NCBI GenBank assembly: GCA_031288615.1 | Contig: JAITRC010000006.1 | Span: forward strand, 34,745 to 98,744 | Source: Tannerellaceae bacterium | GTDB lineage: Bacteria > Bacteroidota > Bacteroidia > Bacteroidales > Tannerellaceae | Length of the DNA stretch: 64,000 bases | Direction of reading: 5' to 3' | Part shown: positions 26,801 through 34,358 of the stretch, piece by piece | Layout of the letters: every line of letters begins with the position of its first letter | How positions within the stretch are numbered: the stretch's first letter is position 1 | Program-made: the position numbers and the translations under genes | The notes under the pieces: generated by a model | What the model was told of the DNA's origin: nothing | The model's database searches: none | Seen by the model: the letters and a program-made list of their open reading frames with translations, nothing else

Positions 26801-26941
26801 TTAACAATTGTGAATCTGCTGGGGCAAACTCTGGTAAATGAAACGATAGTTTCCAATGAGGCGGCTTTAGATGTTCCTTCGGGCTTTGCTGTCGTTTCTG
26901 TAGAGGGAGAGAAGGCTGTTAAGGTGCTGGTGCGTTTGTGA
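23882..26941 (+). CDS. giant secreted protein with DUF6383-like C-terminal domain
   Basis: A 1019-residue exported protein of unknown role. It has a signal peptide (ILTVLVLRLASLEVFAQ) and several diverged copies of a ~200-residue module with motifs of the form Y-L-L-x-x-Y-x-G and K-G-K-Y-L-T-F-L-P-D-G, spaced through the chain. The last ~75 residues (SDGKIIVSGAAGKKLTIVNLLGQTLVNETIVSNEA...VEGEKAVKVLVRL) match the DUF6383-like domain found on large surface proteins of Parabacteroides-type bacteria, probably acting like a T9SS C-terminal sorting domain. A paralog of 803 residues lies at 34359. Surface location is inferred. Confidence 0.8.
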   Translation: MKRLCFILTVLVLRLASLEVFAQDAEGIKGVPIYDEGTYSNARNYLLRATYKGSEGDFFLMEREGYLYLLPAAQMPDSPEGLNELLWKVTVEKGGNDISGFSYRFRTAYSLRDLILRSEEATASGASASSTANRLEGNIQQWQPSSKSGSPSDNIFYYILAGEKNVIAWGVFGNRVVPRSFKSLVEAQNARDVLTITPCKVDGYVPFSVNELNTNSGKNGAYDEVTHDVRATSNSYFQISFASSGQVPAILNQRRLQAQGVTKGVTEGSIVLSDEAHRVSDRTWYALLIKDLGYIVAKTTPTGTLELNSTDKWYTKTSLPADAYLFNILYDGNTGQVFVKNKLNPTEDLAPGAIAFYVGGENQYVPAVVVSGVYLLQIVGINDNRNSWSDETHPRKGKYLTFLPDGSFAFADYGEHLRTDPAAQWVIEGSATVGEVLVTNRERGKYSVPYLGDDPRHIFKGAASGTVFFLGTDTLRLVQLTSDCLNDSHAGYHHFTSGLSGEGFTFKYYQGEGNLSASPSDDYVWITNNDTRIYPEFVATEIYGYTTLTNTALVPLERSIYKLKYNGRYLSFDRDVDVNRRYFLQNNPEQAAVFLLKETWRDKNGERQYQLFNASYASGQWAEIDDATGKYITLHTSGVITSGKTLVMAKLAGGSYVPVEYEKEDEVRQLGDWVTPIPVKGASRFYAKYSIPLSWLSVNSTAKSVVNVTDENYPKGEFAIQDHYPSLYRSLTSEGVKEEQEIRIESTSTSATLAPQSVTNASLSYLVVEDQSQGKLVARYVRGVNMPQYLLMSDIEEKVVGGKTVRTARFLRSLADSVSLYRLEGKNPEAFLWEDKPRLAFVEGILSEGDTKLTVSGETIQIGYSVAEQQKEGESSPFLFSLRLAPEGNGTFLLETRGDVYSYYGSGLNSWIKIVDGVPVLHTSTYEEAILEGAEIFTLRGSGMKAVDVIKESSFKATVSDGKIIVSGAAGKKLTIVNLLGQTLVNETIVSNEAALDVPSGFAVVSVEGEKAVKVLVRL

Positions 26942-26959
26942 AATTTAGCAATTTTCCTG

Positions 26960-27445
26960 ATGGACGTAACTACAGTCAATGAGTTGCGCGGGATTTTTGT
27001 TAAGTTTCTTAATGAGCGAGAGTTTCGGCTTACGAAGGAAAGGGATGCAATATTCAAGTGTGTTTGTGGCTTTTCCGGACACTTTGAATTGAAGCAGTTG
27101 CAAGATGAACTGGAACAAGAGGTTTTCCATGTAAGCAAAACGACACTCTATTCGACGCTTGGCATTCTTATTGACGCCGGTATCCTCGTCAAGCATATGA
27201 TTACTCCTATTCCGCTGTATGAACTGAAGCGAATGGCAGACAAGCATGTTCATCTTTTTTGTATGGAGTGTGGTTCTTTGACGGATGTATCGGTTAGAAG
27301 TTTACGTGTAGATGTGCGGCAGTTGAAGTTCCGAAAGTTTACTGCCTATTACCACAATGTGTATATCTTTGGGCTTTGTAGTAAGTGTGCTTTTCGACTT
27401 CGCCAGGAGGTAGGAGAGAGGCGGTCTAAACAAAAGGTGACATGA
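26960..27445 (+). CDS. Fur family transcriptional regulator
   Basis: A 161-residue metal-dependent repressor. It has the winged-helix DNA-binding half (RLTKERDAIFKCVCGFSGHFELKQL...SKTTLYSTLGILIDAGIL) and the dimerisation half with the HVHLFCMECG and CSKC cysteine pairs that hold structural zinc. Whether it senses iron, zinc, manganese or peroxide is not clear. It lies 18 nt after the giant secreted protein and overlaps the purA start by 4 nt, a Fur-purA pairing I recall from other Bacteroidales. Confidence 0.9.
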   Translation: MDVTTVNELRGIFVKFLNEREFRLTKERDAIFKCVCGFSGHFELKQLQDELEQEVFHVSKTTLYSTLGILIDAGILVKHMITPIPLYELKRMADKHVHLFCMECGSLTDVSVRSLRVDVRQLKFRKFTAYYHNVYIFGLCSKCAFRLRQEVGERRSKQKVT

Positions 27446-28728
27446 GTGTTGATGTATTGCTGGGACTACAATGGGGTGATGAGGGTAAAGGTAAGATTGT
27501 GGATGTCCTCACGCCGCGTTATGATCTTATCGCCCGTTTTCAGGGAGGGCCTAACGCGGGGCACACTTTAGAGTTTGAAGGCAAGAAGTATGTATTACGT
27601 TCCATCCCTTCCGGTGTTTTCCAGGGAGGGAAGACGAATTTGATAGGGAATGGCGTTGTGCTTGACCCGTTACTCTTTAAGGAAGAGGCGGAAGCATTGG
27701 TTGCCGGAGGTTTGTCCGATATTCGGAAACGTCTTTTTATCTCTCGAAAAGTCCATCTTATCTTGCCGACACATCGATTGCTGGATGCTGCATACGAAAA
27801 CGCAAAAGGTGGGGGTAAGATAGGAACTACGGGAAAAGGGATAGGCCCTGCTTATACGGATAAGGTCAGCCGAAATGGCGTTCGAGTCGGAGATATTTTG
27901 CAGGATTTTGAAGTCAAGTATAGTCAGGCTAAGGAACGTCATGAGACGATACTTCGTTCACTCGACTACTCTTACGATCTACGTGAATTGGAGGAACGCT
28001 GGCTTGAAGGCGTAGCCTACTTGAAAACTTTTTCTTTCGTCGATAGTGAGTATTTCATCAATATGCACCTTGCCGAAGGTCGGCGTGTCCTTGCCGAAGG
28101 TGCACAAGGGACAATGCTGGATATAGATTTCGGCTCTTATCCTTTTGTGACCTCTTCGAGTACGGTATGTGCGGGCAGTTGTATAGGGCTGGGTGTTGCA
28201 CCAAAGTATGTGGGAGAGGTTTTCGGTGTGTTTAAGGCTTATTGTACGAGGGTGGGAAGTGGTCCGTTCCCTTCCGAATTGACCGATCAGATAGGGGATC
28301 GTCTTTGCGAACTGGGATACGAGTACGGATCTGTGACGGGGCGACGCCGTCGTTGCGGATGGATTGATCTTGTTGCTCTTCGCTACGCCATTATGGTGAA
28401 CGGCGTTACACGCCTCATTATGATGAAATCTGATGTCCTTGATACGTTTGAAACAATTAAGGTTTGTGTCGCCTATACGGTAGATGGCCGACGTATGGAT
28501 ACCTTTCCATACGCTCTTCCCGCCGGTCTGCGTCCCGAATATGTAGAACTTCCTGGATGGCAGTCCGATATGACGGCAGTGAATCATGTCTCACAATTCC
28601 CCCAAGCCTTTTCCAATTATGTAGCTTTCTTGGAAGCACAACTCGGTGTGCCTATCGCTATCGTGTCGGTCGGCCCTGACCGCGAACAAACGATAATTTG
28701 TAAACCCGAGCTTATATATTCAGTCTAA
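27442..28728 (+). CDS. purA: adenylosuccinate synthetase
   Basis: Makes adenylosuccinate from IMP, aspartate and GTP, the committed step to AMP. The 428-residue protein begins MSVDVLLGLQWGDEGKGKIVDVL (GDEGKGK phosphate loop), with QGGPNAGHTLEF, GTTGKGIGPAYTDKVSRNG and AQGTMLDIDFGSYPFVTSS. Length is normal. The ATG overlaps the Fur-family stop (ATGA), so it is translationally coupled. Confidence 0.97.
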   Translation: MSVDVLLGLQWGDEGKGKIVDVLTPRYDLIARFQGGPNAGHTLEFEGKKYVLRSIPSGVFQGGKTNLIGNGVVLDPLLFKEEAEALVAGGLSDIRKRLFISRKVHLILPTHRLLDAAYENAKGGGKIGTTGKGIGPAYTDKVSRNGVRVGDILQDFEVKYSQAKERHETILRSLDYSYDLRELEERWLEGVAYLKTFSFVDSEYFINMHLAEGRRVLAEGAQGTMLDIDFGSYPFVTSSSTVCAGSCIGLGVAPKYVGEVFGVFKAYCTRVGSGPFPSELTDQIGDRLCELGYEYGSVTGRRRRCGWIDLVALRYAIMVNGVTRLIMMKSDVLDTFETIKVCVAYTVDGRRMDTFPYALPAGLRPEYVELPGWQSDMTAVNHVSQFPQAFSNYVAFLEAQLGVPIAIVSVGPDREQTIICKPELIYSV

Positions 28729-28745
28729 CTAAAAAAGTACGTACT

Positions 28746-29429
28746 ATGCCAATTTCATGGATAATATTTATCGGTACAGCCATTCTTAGCTGGGTGGTCT
28801 CTGCCCGATTGAAACACAAGTTTGAGAAGTACTCACAGGTGGCCTTGCCCAGTGGCCTGACGGGGAAACAGGTTGCTGAGAGGATGCTACGCGACAACGG
28901 CATTTACGATGTGTCCGTAATTTCCGTTCAGGGACAATTGACGGATCATTATAACCCTGTGAATAAGACCGTCAATCTCAGCGAATCGGTGTATAGCGGT
29001 TACAGCGTGGCGGCAGCAGCCGTAGCGGCGCATGAGTGCGGTCACGCGGTTCAACATGCCAGGGCCTATGCGCCTTTGCAGATGCGTTCTGCTCTTGTTC
29101 CCATTGTGTCATTTTCATCAAACATAATGACCTGGGTCATTCTCGGAGGAATGTTAATGCTCAATACTTTTCCCGGTCTCCTTTTGTTCGGTATCATACT
29201 TTTCGCGACCACCACACTGTTTAGTTTTATTACTCTGCCTGTGGAGATCAATGCCAGCCAGCGTGCGCTTGCATGGTTGAACGGAGCGGGTATTACTAAC
29301 GTGTACACGCATGACAAGGCTACGGATGCCCTTAGGGCGGCTGCATATACTTACGTAGTGGCAGCTCTCGGCTCTCTCGCTTCCCTGCTATATTATGTGG
29401 CTATCTTTATGGGGAGGAATCGGGATTAA
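28746..29429 (+). CDS. membrane zinc metallopeptidase (YugP family)
   Basis: A 227-residue integral-membrane protease of the YugP/Zn_peptidase_2 family. It has an N-terminal membrane segment (SWIIFIGTAILSWVVSA), the zinc motif HECGHAVQH (His96, Glu97, His100), further membrane helices (VPIVSFSSNIMTWVILGGMLML; LLLFGIILFATTTLFSFITL) and a late glutamate in PVEINASQRAL typical of the third zinc ligand. The substrate is unknown. A 10-bp perfect palindrome AGTACGTACT sits directly before the ATG (28736-28745). Confidence 0.9.
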   Translation: MPISWIIFIGTAILSWVVSARLKHKFEKYSQVALPSGLTGKQVAERMLRDNGIYDVSVISVQGQLTDHYNPVNKTVNLSESVYSGYSVAAAAVAAHECGHAVQHARAYAPLQMRSALVPIVSFSSNIMTWVILGGMLMLNTFPGLLLFGIILFATTTLFSFITLPVEINASQRALAWLNGAGITNVYTHDKATDALRAAAYTYVVAALGSLASLLYYVAIFMGRNRD

Positions 29430-29461
29430 GTTCCACATCGTGAATAGAGTACGCGATCGTT

Positions 29462-30775
29462 CTATCGGCCGACACCCTGATAGGTAAATCCGACGCTCTC
29501 TATTTCTCTTTTGTCGTAAAGGTTTCTACCGTCTAAGATAAGAGGGTGGCGCATTCGTTCTTTGATGTCTGTCCATGCGGGCATGCGGAAAACTTTCCAT
29601 TCCGTCACCACCAATAGGGCATCCGCCCCATCCACTGCTGAGTAAATATCGTCAGCGTAGGAGATGGGTTTACCTAATTTACGGGTTGCTTCGGGCATAG
29701 CCACAGGGTCATAAGCAGTGACCGTACAGCCTGCTTCTACCAGCTTGTGAATGAGGATCAAGGAGGGTGCCTCTCGTATATCGTCGGTTTCAGGCTTGAA
29801 CGCTAACCCCCAAAGTGCGATGTGTTTCCCGCATAAGTCGCCCTCATAATACTCCATCAGTTTGGTGAAGAGTAACTGCTTTTGATCCTCATTTACCGCC
29901 TCCACTGCTTCGAGGATGCGCAGGGGGTAGTTATACTCGGAACCGGTTTTGATCAACGCTTTTATATCTTTGGGGAAGCAAGACCCTCCATAACCACAGC
30001 CGGCATAAAGAAAACGGCTACCGATACGGATGTCCGACCCCATTCCGGTACGCACCATGTTAACGTCTGCTCCGACCCGTTCACACAGATTTGCAATGTC
30101 GTTCATGAATGAGATACGGGTAGCCAGCATGGCGTTGGCCGCGTACTTCGTCATCTCAGCAGAGGCCACATCCATGTATAAGACTCGGAAATTATTCAGC
30201 ATAAATGGACGGTATAGCCTATTCATCAGTTCTTTTGCGCGGTCGGACTCAATACCTACCACCACACGGTCAGGACTCATAAAGTCTTTGATAGCCGCAC
30301 CTTCTTTTAGAAACTCGGGATTAGAAGCTATGTCGAACGGAATACTGACCTTGCGAGCGACTTGTTCTTTAATAAGGGCTTCCTTTATACGGAGAGAAGT
30401 CCCGACAGGTACAGTACTCTTTGTGACCAGAAGAATATAGCGATCCATGTACTTGCCCACCGAATGGGCAACAGACAATACATGACTTAAGTCCGCACTT
30501 CCATCTTCTTCGGGTGGCGTTCCTACGGCACAAAAAAGCACATCCACTCCATTCACGACGTTGCGAATGTCCGTTGTAAAATGTAATCTTCCGGAAGCTA
30601 CATTACGGGTCACCATTTCATCAAGTCCCGGTTCGTATATCGGTAATTCGCCCTTCCTCAACCGTTTAACCTTAGACTCATCAATATCCACACAAGACAC
30701 ATCCGTACCCATTTCTGCGAAACAGGCACCTGTGACCAACCCTACGTACCCCGTCCCAACAATCGCGATCTTCAT
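29462..30775 (-). CDS. ugd: UDP-glucose 6-dehydrogenase
   Basis: Oxidises UDP-glucose (or a close UDP/GDP-sugar) to the uronate, a precursor for capsule and LPS sugars. The 437-residue protein has the Rossmann motif GTGYVGLVTG, the TKSTVPVGT loop, NPEFLKEGAAIKDF and the catalytic Cys266 in GYGGSCFPKD. It stands alone, convergent with the YugP gene and divergent from serS, with its own promoter at 30807. GDP-mannose dehydrogenase is the main alternative. Confidence 0.92.
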   Translation of the reverse strand: MKIAIVGTGYVGLVTGACFAEMGTDVSCVDIDESKVKRLRKGELPIYEPGLDEMVTRNVASGRLHFTTDIRNVVNGVDVLFCAVGTPPEEDGSADLSHVLSVAHSVGKYMDRYILLVTKSTVPVGTSLRIKEALIKEQVARKVSIPFDIASNPEFLKEGAAIKDFMSPDRVVVGIESDRAKELMNRLYRPFMLNNFRVLYMDVASAEMTKYAANAMLATRISFMNDIANLCERVGADVNMVRTGMGSDIRIGSRFLYAGCGYGGSCFPKDIKALIKTGSEYNYPLRILEAVEAVNEDQKQLLFTKLMEYYEGDLCGKHIALWGLAFKPETDDIREAPSLILIHKLVEAGCTVTAYDPVAMPEATRKLGKPISYADDIYSAVDGADALLVVTEWKVFRMPAWTDIKERMRHPLILDGRNLYDKREIESVGFTYQGVGR

Positions 30776-30806
30776 TTACTATTCTACGTTTTATTCGCTA
30801 AAGATG

Positions 30807-30814
30807 CAAAAGTA
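30807..30814 (-). promoter_or_regulatory. promoter -7 box for ugd
   Basis: Minus strand TACTTTTG, matching TAnnTTTG, 32 nt before the ugd ATG. It is divergent from the serS box 42 nt away. Confidence 0.6.
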
Positions 30815-30855
30815 GCAAATGCCCATAAGACGCGGTATAGGTCTTTTCTTTTAGC

Positions 30856-30863
30856 TACCTTTG
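30856..30863 (+). promoter_or_regulatory. promoter -7 box for serS
   Basis: TACCTTTG, exact match to TAnnTTTG, 51 nt before the serS ATG. No -33 TTG at the usual spacing. Confidence 0.6.
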
Positions 30864-30913
30864 TAATTGGTAGGGATATAAAAGCAGAGAAAAGTAATAC
30901 AGGTTCAAAATAT

Positions 30914-32188
30914 ATGTTGACAATAAAAGTGCTTAAAGAGCAGACGCCGGATGTCCTTCGGCGATTAAAAAAGAAAGGCTTTAATGACGGAGAAAAACTC
31001 ATTACACAGATACTGGAAGAAGATAAAATACGGCGTGAATCGCAGCAGACACAAGACCGGGTCTCGGAGGAAGTGAATAAACTATCGAAAGAGGTGGGGC
31101 TTCTTATGAAATCCGGACGGAAAGCCGAAGCGGATGAAATCCGGCAGCGTGTCGCTCTTCTCAAGGAAGAGGTTAACCTTCTGGAAGGACAGCGAAAAAC
31201 TGCAGAGGAAAAGCTCTCTACATTATTAGTGCAGTTGCCGAATCTTCCGCATGACAGTGTTCCTGAAGGGCGGCAAGCAGAAGACAACGTAACAGAAAAA
31301 ATCTGGGGCGCTATACCTTCACTCCCTGAGGATGCTCTCCCTCATTGGGAGTTGGCGCAAAAATACAATCTGATAGATTTTGAATTAGGAGTAAAGATAA
31401 CGGGTGCCGGCTTTCCCGTGTACAAAGGGAAAGGTAGCCGTTTACAACGGGCATTGGTACAATTTTTCCTTGATCGCGCTGTTGAAGCGGGTTACGAAGA
31501 AGTTCAACCCCCTTATGTGGTCAATGCGGCATCCGGTTATGGGACAGGGCAGTTGCCTGATAAGGAAGGACAGATGTACTACATTCCGGAAGACGGATTA
31601 TACCTCATTCCCACGGCTGAAGTTCCGGTGACCAATATCTACAGGGATGTGATTCTTGAAGAGACTAACTTGCCTCTTCGTAATGTGGCGTACTCTGCTT
31701 GTTTTCGCCGTGAGGCAGGGTCTTACGGCAAGGATGTGCGTGGACTGAATCGGTTGCATCAATTTGATAAGGTAGAGATCGTTCGGATAGATACTCCGGA
31801 ACATTCTTACGTCTCTTTGGAGGAAATGTGTACATATGTGGAATCCTTGTTAACGGCACTGGAACTACCTTGGCGTAAGCTACGTCTTTGTGGCGGGGAT
31901 ATGAGTTTTATCTCTGCCTTGACGTTTGATTATGAAGTCTTTTCCGCCGCTCAGAAGCGCTGGTTGGAAGTGAGTTCTGTTTCAAACTTCGAAAGTTTTC
32001 AAGCCAATCGTTTGCATTGCCGTTACCGCGACAAGAAACGGAACATATCCCTTTGTCATACCTTGAATGGTAGTGCCCTTGCTCTTCCACGTATTGTTGC
32101 GGCACTGCTTGAAAATAATCAAACGGAAAAGGGAATCCGTATACCTGAAGCGATCCGCGTCTATACTCGTTTTGATAGTATTTGTTAG
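30914..32188 (+). CDS. serS: serine--tRNA ligase
   Basis: Charges tRNA-Ser and selenocysteine-type tRNA. The 424-residue class II synthetase has the long N-terminal coiled-coil arm (residues ~30-110, rich in E/K/R), then YIPEDGLYLIPTAEVPVTN, the motif 2 region SACFRREAGSYGKDVRGLNRLHQFDKVE, and the motif 3 region LNGSALALPRIVAALLEN. Length is normal. It has its own promoter at 30856 and no T-box. Confidence 0.97.
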   Translation: MLTIKVLKEQTPDVLRRLKKKGFNDGEKLITQILEEDKIRRESQQTQDRVSEEVNKLSKEVGLLMKSGRKAEADEIRQRVALLKEEVNLLEGQRKTAEEKLSTLLVQLPNLPHDSVPEGRQAEDNVTEKIWGAIPSLPEDALPHWELAQKYNLIDFELGVKITGAGFPVYKGKGSRLQRALVQFFLDRAVEAGYEEVQPPYVVNAASGYGTGQLPDKEGQMYYIPEDGLYLIPTAEVPVTNIYRDVILEETNLPLRNVAYSACFRREAGSYGKDVRGLNRLHQFDKVEIVRIDTPEHSYVSLEEMCTYVESLLTALELPWRKLRLCGGDMSFISALTFDYEVFSAAQKRWLEVSSVSNFESFQANRLHCRYRDKKRNISLCHTLNGSALALPRIVAALLENNQTEKGIRIPEAIRVYTRFDSIC

Positions 32189-32272
32189 GAGTTTTGAAGA
32201 GGAGACTCATCTATGAAGAGAGTTGTAACTGTATTGTAACAACTGTTCTGTTTATTTGTACCGATCCTTGTG

Positions 32273-32280
32273 TACGTTTG
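32273..32280 (+). promoter_or_regulatory. promoter -7 box for the two-component operon
   Basis: TACGTTTG, matching TAnnTTTG, 20 nt before the response-regulator ATG at 32301. A TTTG at 32255 is closer than the usual -33 distance. Confidence 0.5.
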
Positions 32281-32300
32281 TATCATTAAGTCAAGGAAAC

Positions 32301-32987
32301 ATGGGTGAGAAAATACTTGTTGTAGATGACGATTGTGAAGCAAGTGAATTACTTGCTTTCAATCTGGCCAATGAGGGATTCGAAGTACAATGCGTTTCTT
32401 CTGCAAAAGAAGCCTTAAAACAGTTAAGTCCGGAGCATGCGATTATTCTTCTTGATGTGATGATGGAAGGGTTGTCGGGATACAAGATGGCAGAAGCGGT
32501 GCGGCGTAACCAGAATGATATACCTATTATCTTTCTTACCGCAAAAGATAAGGAAAATGACATGCTCACAGGTTTTTCGGTAGGAGGAGATGATTATATT
32601 GCCAAGCCTTTTTCGGTGAAGGAAGTTATTGCACGTGTACGGGCAGTGCTCAAACGTCGGCCGACGAATAAATCTTCAGAAAAGCGTAGGTTGGAATACA
32701 AAAACATTGTAGTAGACTTTGATAAAAAAGAGTTTATCCTTTCCGGCAAAGAAGTTATATTGACAAAAACAGAGTTTGAACTCTTAACTATGCTGCTAAA
32801 GAACCCCGACAAGATATTCTCGCGCGAAGCTCTAATTAAGAGGTTATGGAGTAAAACACCTTATGTTACTGAACGCACTGTTGATGTTCACATTACCCGA
32901 TTGAGAAAAAAGTTAGGCGCCCACGCTTCAATGATTGTTAATCGAGCCGGTTACGGTTATAAGTTTATCCTTCCTGATGATGCATGA
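32301..32987 (+). CDS. OmpR-family response regulator
   Basis: A 228-residue DNA-binding response regulator. The receiver domain has the acidic pocket DDD at 9-11, phospho-acceptor Asp52 in ILLDVMM, and the lysine of AKPFS; the C-terminal winged helix has LTKTEFELLTMLLKNPDKIFSREALI and the recognition region TERTVDVHITRLRKKLG. The frame opens earlier at 32256, but the conserved start is the ATG at 32301. It overlaps the histidine kinase by 4 nt (ATGA), so the two form a cognate pair. Target genes are unknown; the adjacent DUF6383-like gene is a candidate. Confidence 0.93.
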   Translation: MGEKILVVDDDCEASELLAFNLANEGFEVQCVSSAKEALKQLSPEHAIILLDVMMEGLSGYKMAEAVRRNQNDIPIIFLTAKDKENDMLTGFSVGGDDYIAKPFSVKEVIARVRAVLKRRPTNKSSEKRRLEYKNIVVDFDKKEFILSGKEVILTKTEFELLTMLLKNPDKIFSREALIKRLWSKTPYVTERTVDVHITRLRKKLGAHASMIVNRAGYGYKFILPDDA

Positions 32988-34315
32988 AAAGTGAGTATAA
33001 GCAACCTCTTTTTGCAAACCTGTTTCTTGTGGCTCTTATCTTTTTTGAAGGTGCCCTTCTGCTGGATGAGATAAAGGAGTTCCGTCACCGTACAGGTTTA
33101 CTTACTGAGAGGCTTGATACCTATGCTGAACTTGTACATACTGCTCTTTCAGCGGAAAGCCCTTCCATATCATCCTCGTCATGGCTGTCCTTACTTCCTA
33201 CCGATATACGATTGACGTTGATTAGTCACACGGGAAAAGTTTTTTATGACAACTATCTTTCGTCTGTTGAGGTCAATCTTGCCGACGATCATTCCCGGCG
33301 TCCCGAAATCAGGGAGGCTTCCCGTAAGGGAGTAGGTATTAATAAGCGGCTATCAGCTTCCACCCATCAGGAATATCTTTACTATGCAAAGCGTTACGAC
33401 ACTTGCTTCGTGCGGGTAGCTCTTCCGTACAGCACCGTTGTAGTGGATTTTTTTGAGGTTAAGCCCAACCAGGTAGCTCTCTATTGTACCTCAATAGCCT
33501 TTATCATTATAGTGTTCCTTCTCAGGAGTATTACAAATCATTTCGAGAGATTGATCAAGAAAGATGGTGTATCCGTTACACAGAAAGAACATTCCTCTGT
33601 GCGCACTACAACAAAACAGAAATCTTCCCAATTAAAGCAAGAGATGACCGGCCAGATAGCCCATGAATTGCGTACCCCCATGGTCAGTCTCAGGGGATAT
33701 TGCAATACACTGCTCCATGATGTAGCTCTTCCGAAGGATGCCTACCCATATGTTATTAAAGCATACGGGCAAGTGCTCATTCTCTCCGGACTCATTCGAG
33801 ATATGGGTACGCTATCAAAGATCGGAGGTAATCGGAGGAACTTTTACAATACATCTGTTCACCTCCTTCCATTTTTGCATAATCTCATTGACAGCTTAGA
33901 AGACAATCTCAAAAACCAACGTGTTGAAATTGAGTGTGTTGATCTCGAAGAAGTAATTTTAATGGGGAATAACACAATTGCTTACTCTATTTTCCGTAAT
34001 CTCATTGATAATGTTGTTAAACATGCGGGTCTTGGAACGCATGTTGTCATTTCCAAACAAGCAGAAGATGATGATTTCTATACTATTTTATTTACCGATA
34101 ATGGTGTGGGGATTGAGGAGGAGGCACTTAAAGAACTCTTCCAACGGTTCAACCGTACCGACGAAAATTGGGAACATGATGCGGAATGCTCAGGGATAGG
34201 GTTAGCTATTGTGAGTAATATCATACGATTACTGGGTGGTGGGATTTCCGCCAATAATTGTGTGGAAGGAGGTCTGCAATTTGTCTTACATCTACCTCGT
34301 TACAAACCCAAATAA
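32984..34315 (+). CDS. membrane sensor histidine kinase
   Basis: A 443-residue sensor with two membrane segments (about residues 10-28 and 163-181) that bracket a ~135-residue periplasmic sensor region. The cytoplasmic part has the H-box QIAHELRTPMVSLRG (His227) and the ATPase boxes N (FRNLIDNVVKHA), G1 (FTDNGVGIEEEAL) and G2 (GIGLAIVSNIIRLLGG). It is coupled to the response regulator by an ATGA overlap. The signal sensed is not predictable. Confidence 0.92.
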   Translation: MKSEYKQPLFANLFLVALIFFEGALLLDEIKEFRHRTGLLTERLDTYAELVHTALSAESPSISSSSWLSLLPTDIRLTLISHTGKVFYDNYLSSVEVNLADDHSRRPEIREASRKGVGINKRLSASTHQEYLYYAKRYDTCFVRVALPYSTVVVDFFEVKPNQVALYCTSIAFIIIVFLLRSITNHFERLIKKDGVSVTQKEHSSVRTTTKQKSSQLKQEMTGQIAHELRTPMVSLRGYCNTLLHDVALPKDAYPYVIKAYGQVLILSGLIRDMGTLSKIGGNRRNFYNTSVHLLPFLHNLIDSLEDNLKNQRVEIECVDLEEVILMGNNTIAYSIFRNLIDNVVKHAGLGTHVVISKQAEDDDFYTILFTDNGVGIEEEALKELFQRFNRTDENWEHDAECSGIGLAIVSNIIRLLGGGISANNCVEGGLQFVLHLPRYKPK

Positions 34316-34318
34316 TTT

Positions 34319-34326
34319 TACCTTTG
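34319..34326 (+). promoter_or_regulatory. promoter -7 box for the second DUF6383-like gene
   Basis: TACCTTTG, exact TAnnTTTG match, 33 nt before the ATG at 34359 and just after the histidine-kinase stop, so the giant protein can be transcribed apart from the kinase. Confidence 0.55.
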
Positions 34327-34358
34327 CAGGAGGGAGTGAGCATGTATTGAGTTTGGTC

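Noticed and set aside
28736..28745. Perfect palindrome AGTACGTACT before the YugP gene as an operator
   Set aside because: It is short, occurs once as far as I saw, and sits where it would act only as a ribosome-binding-region element; there is too little to call a site.
34236..34358. N-terminal extension of the DUF6383-like protein
   Set aside because: It overlaps the histidine-kinase end and would bury the signal peptide; the ATG at 34359 follows a promoter and gives a clean signal.
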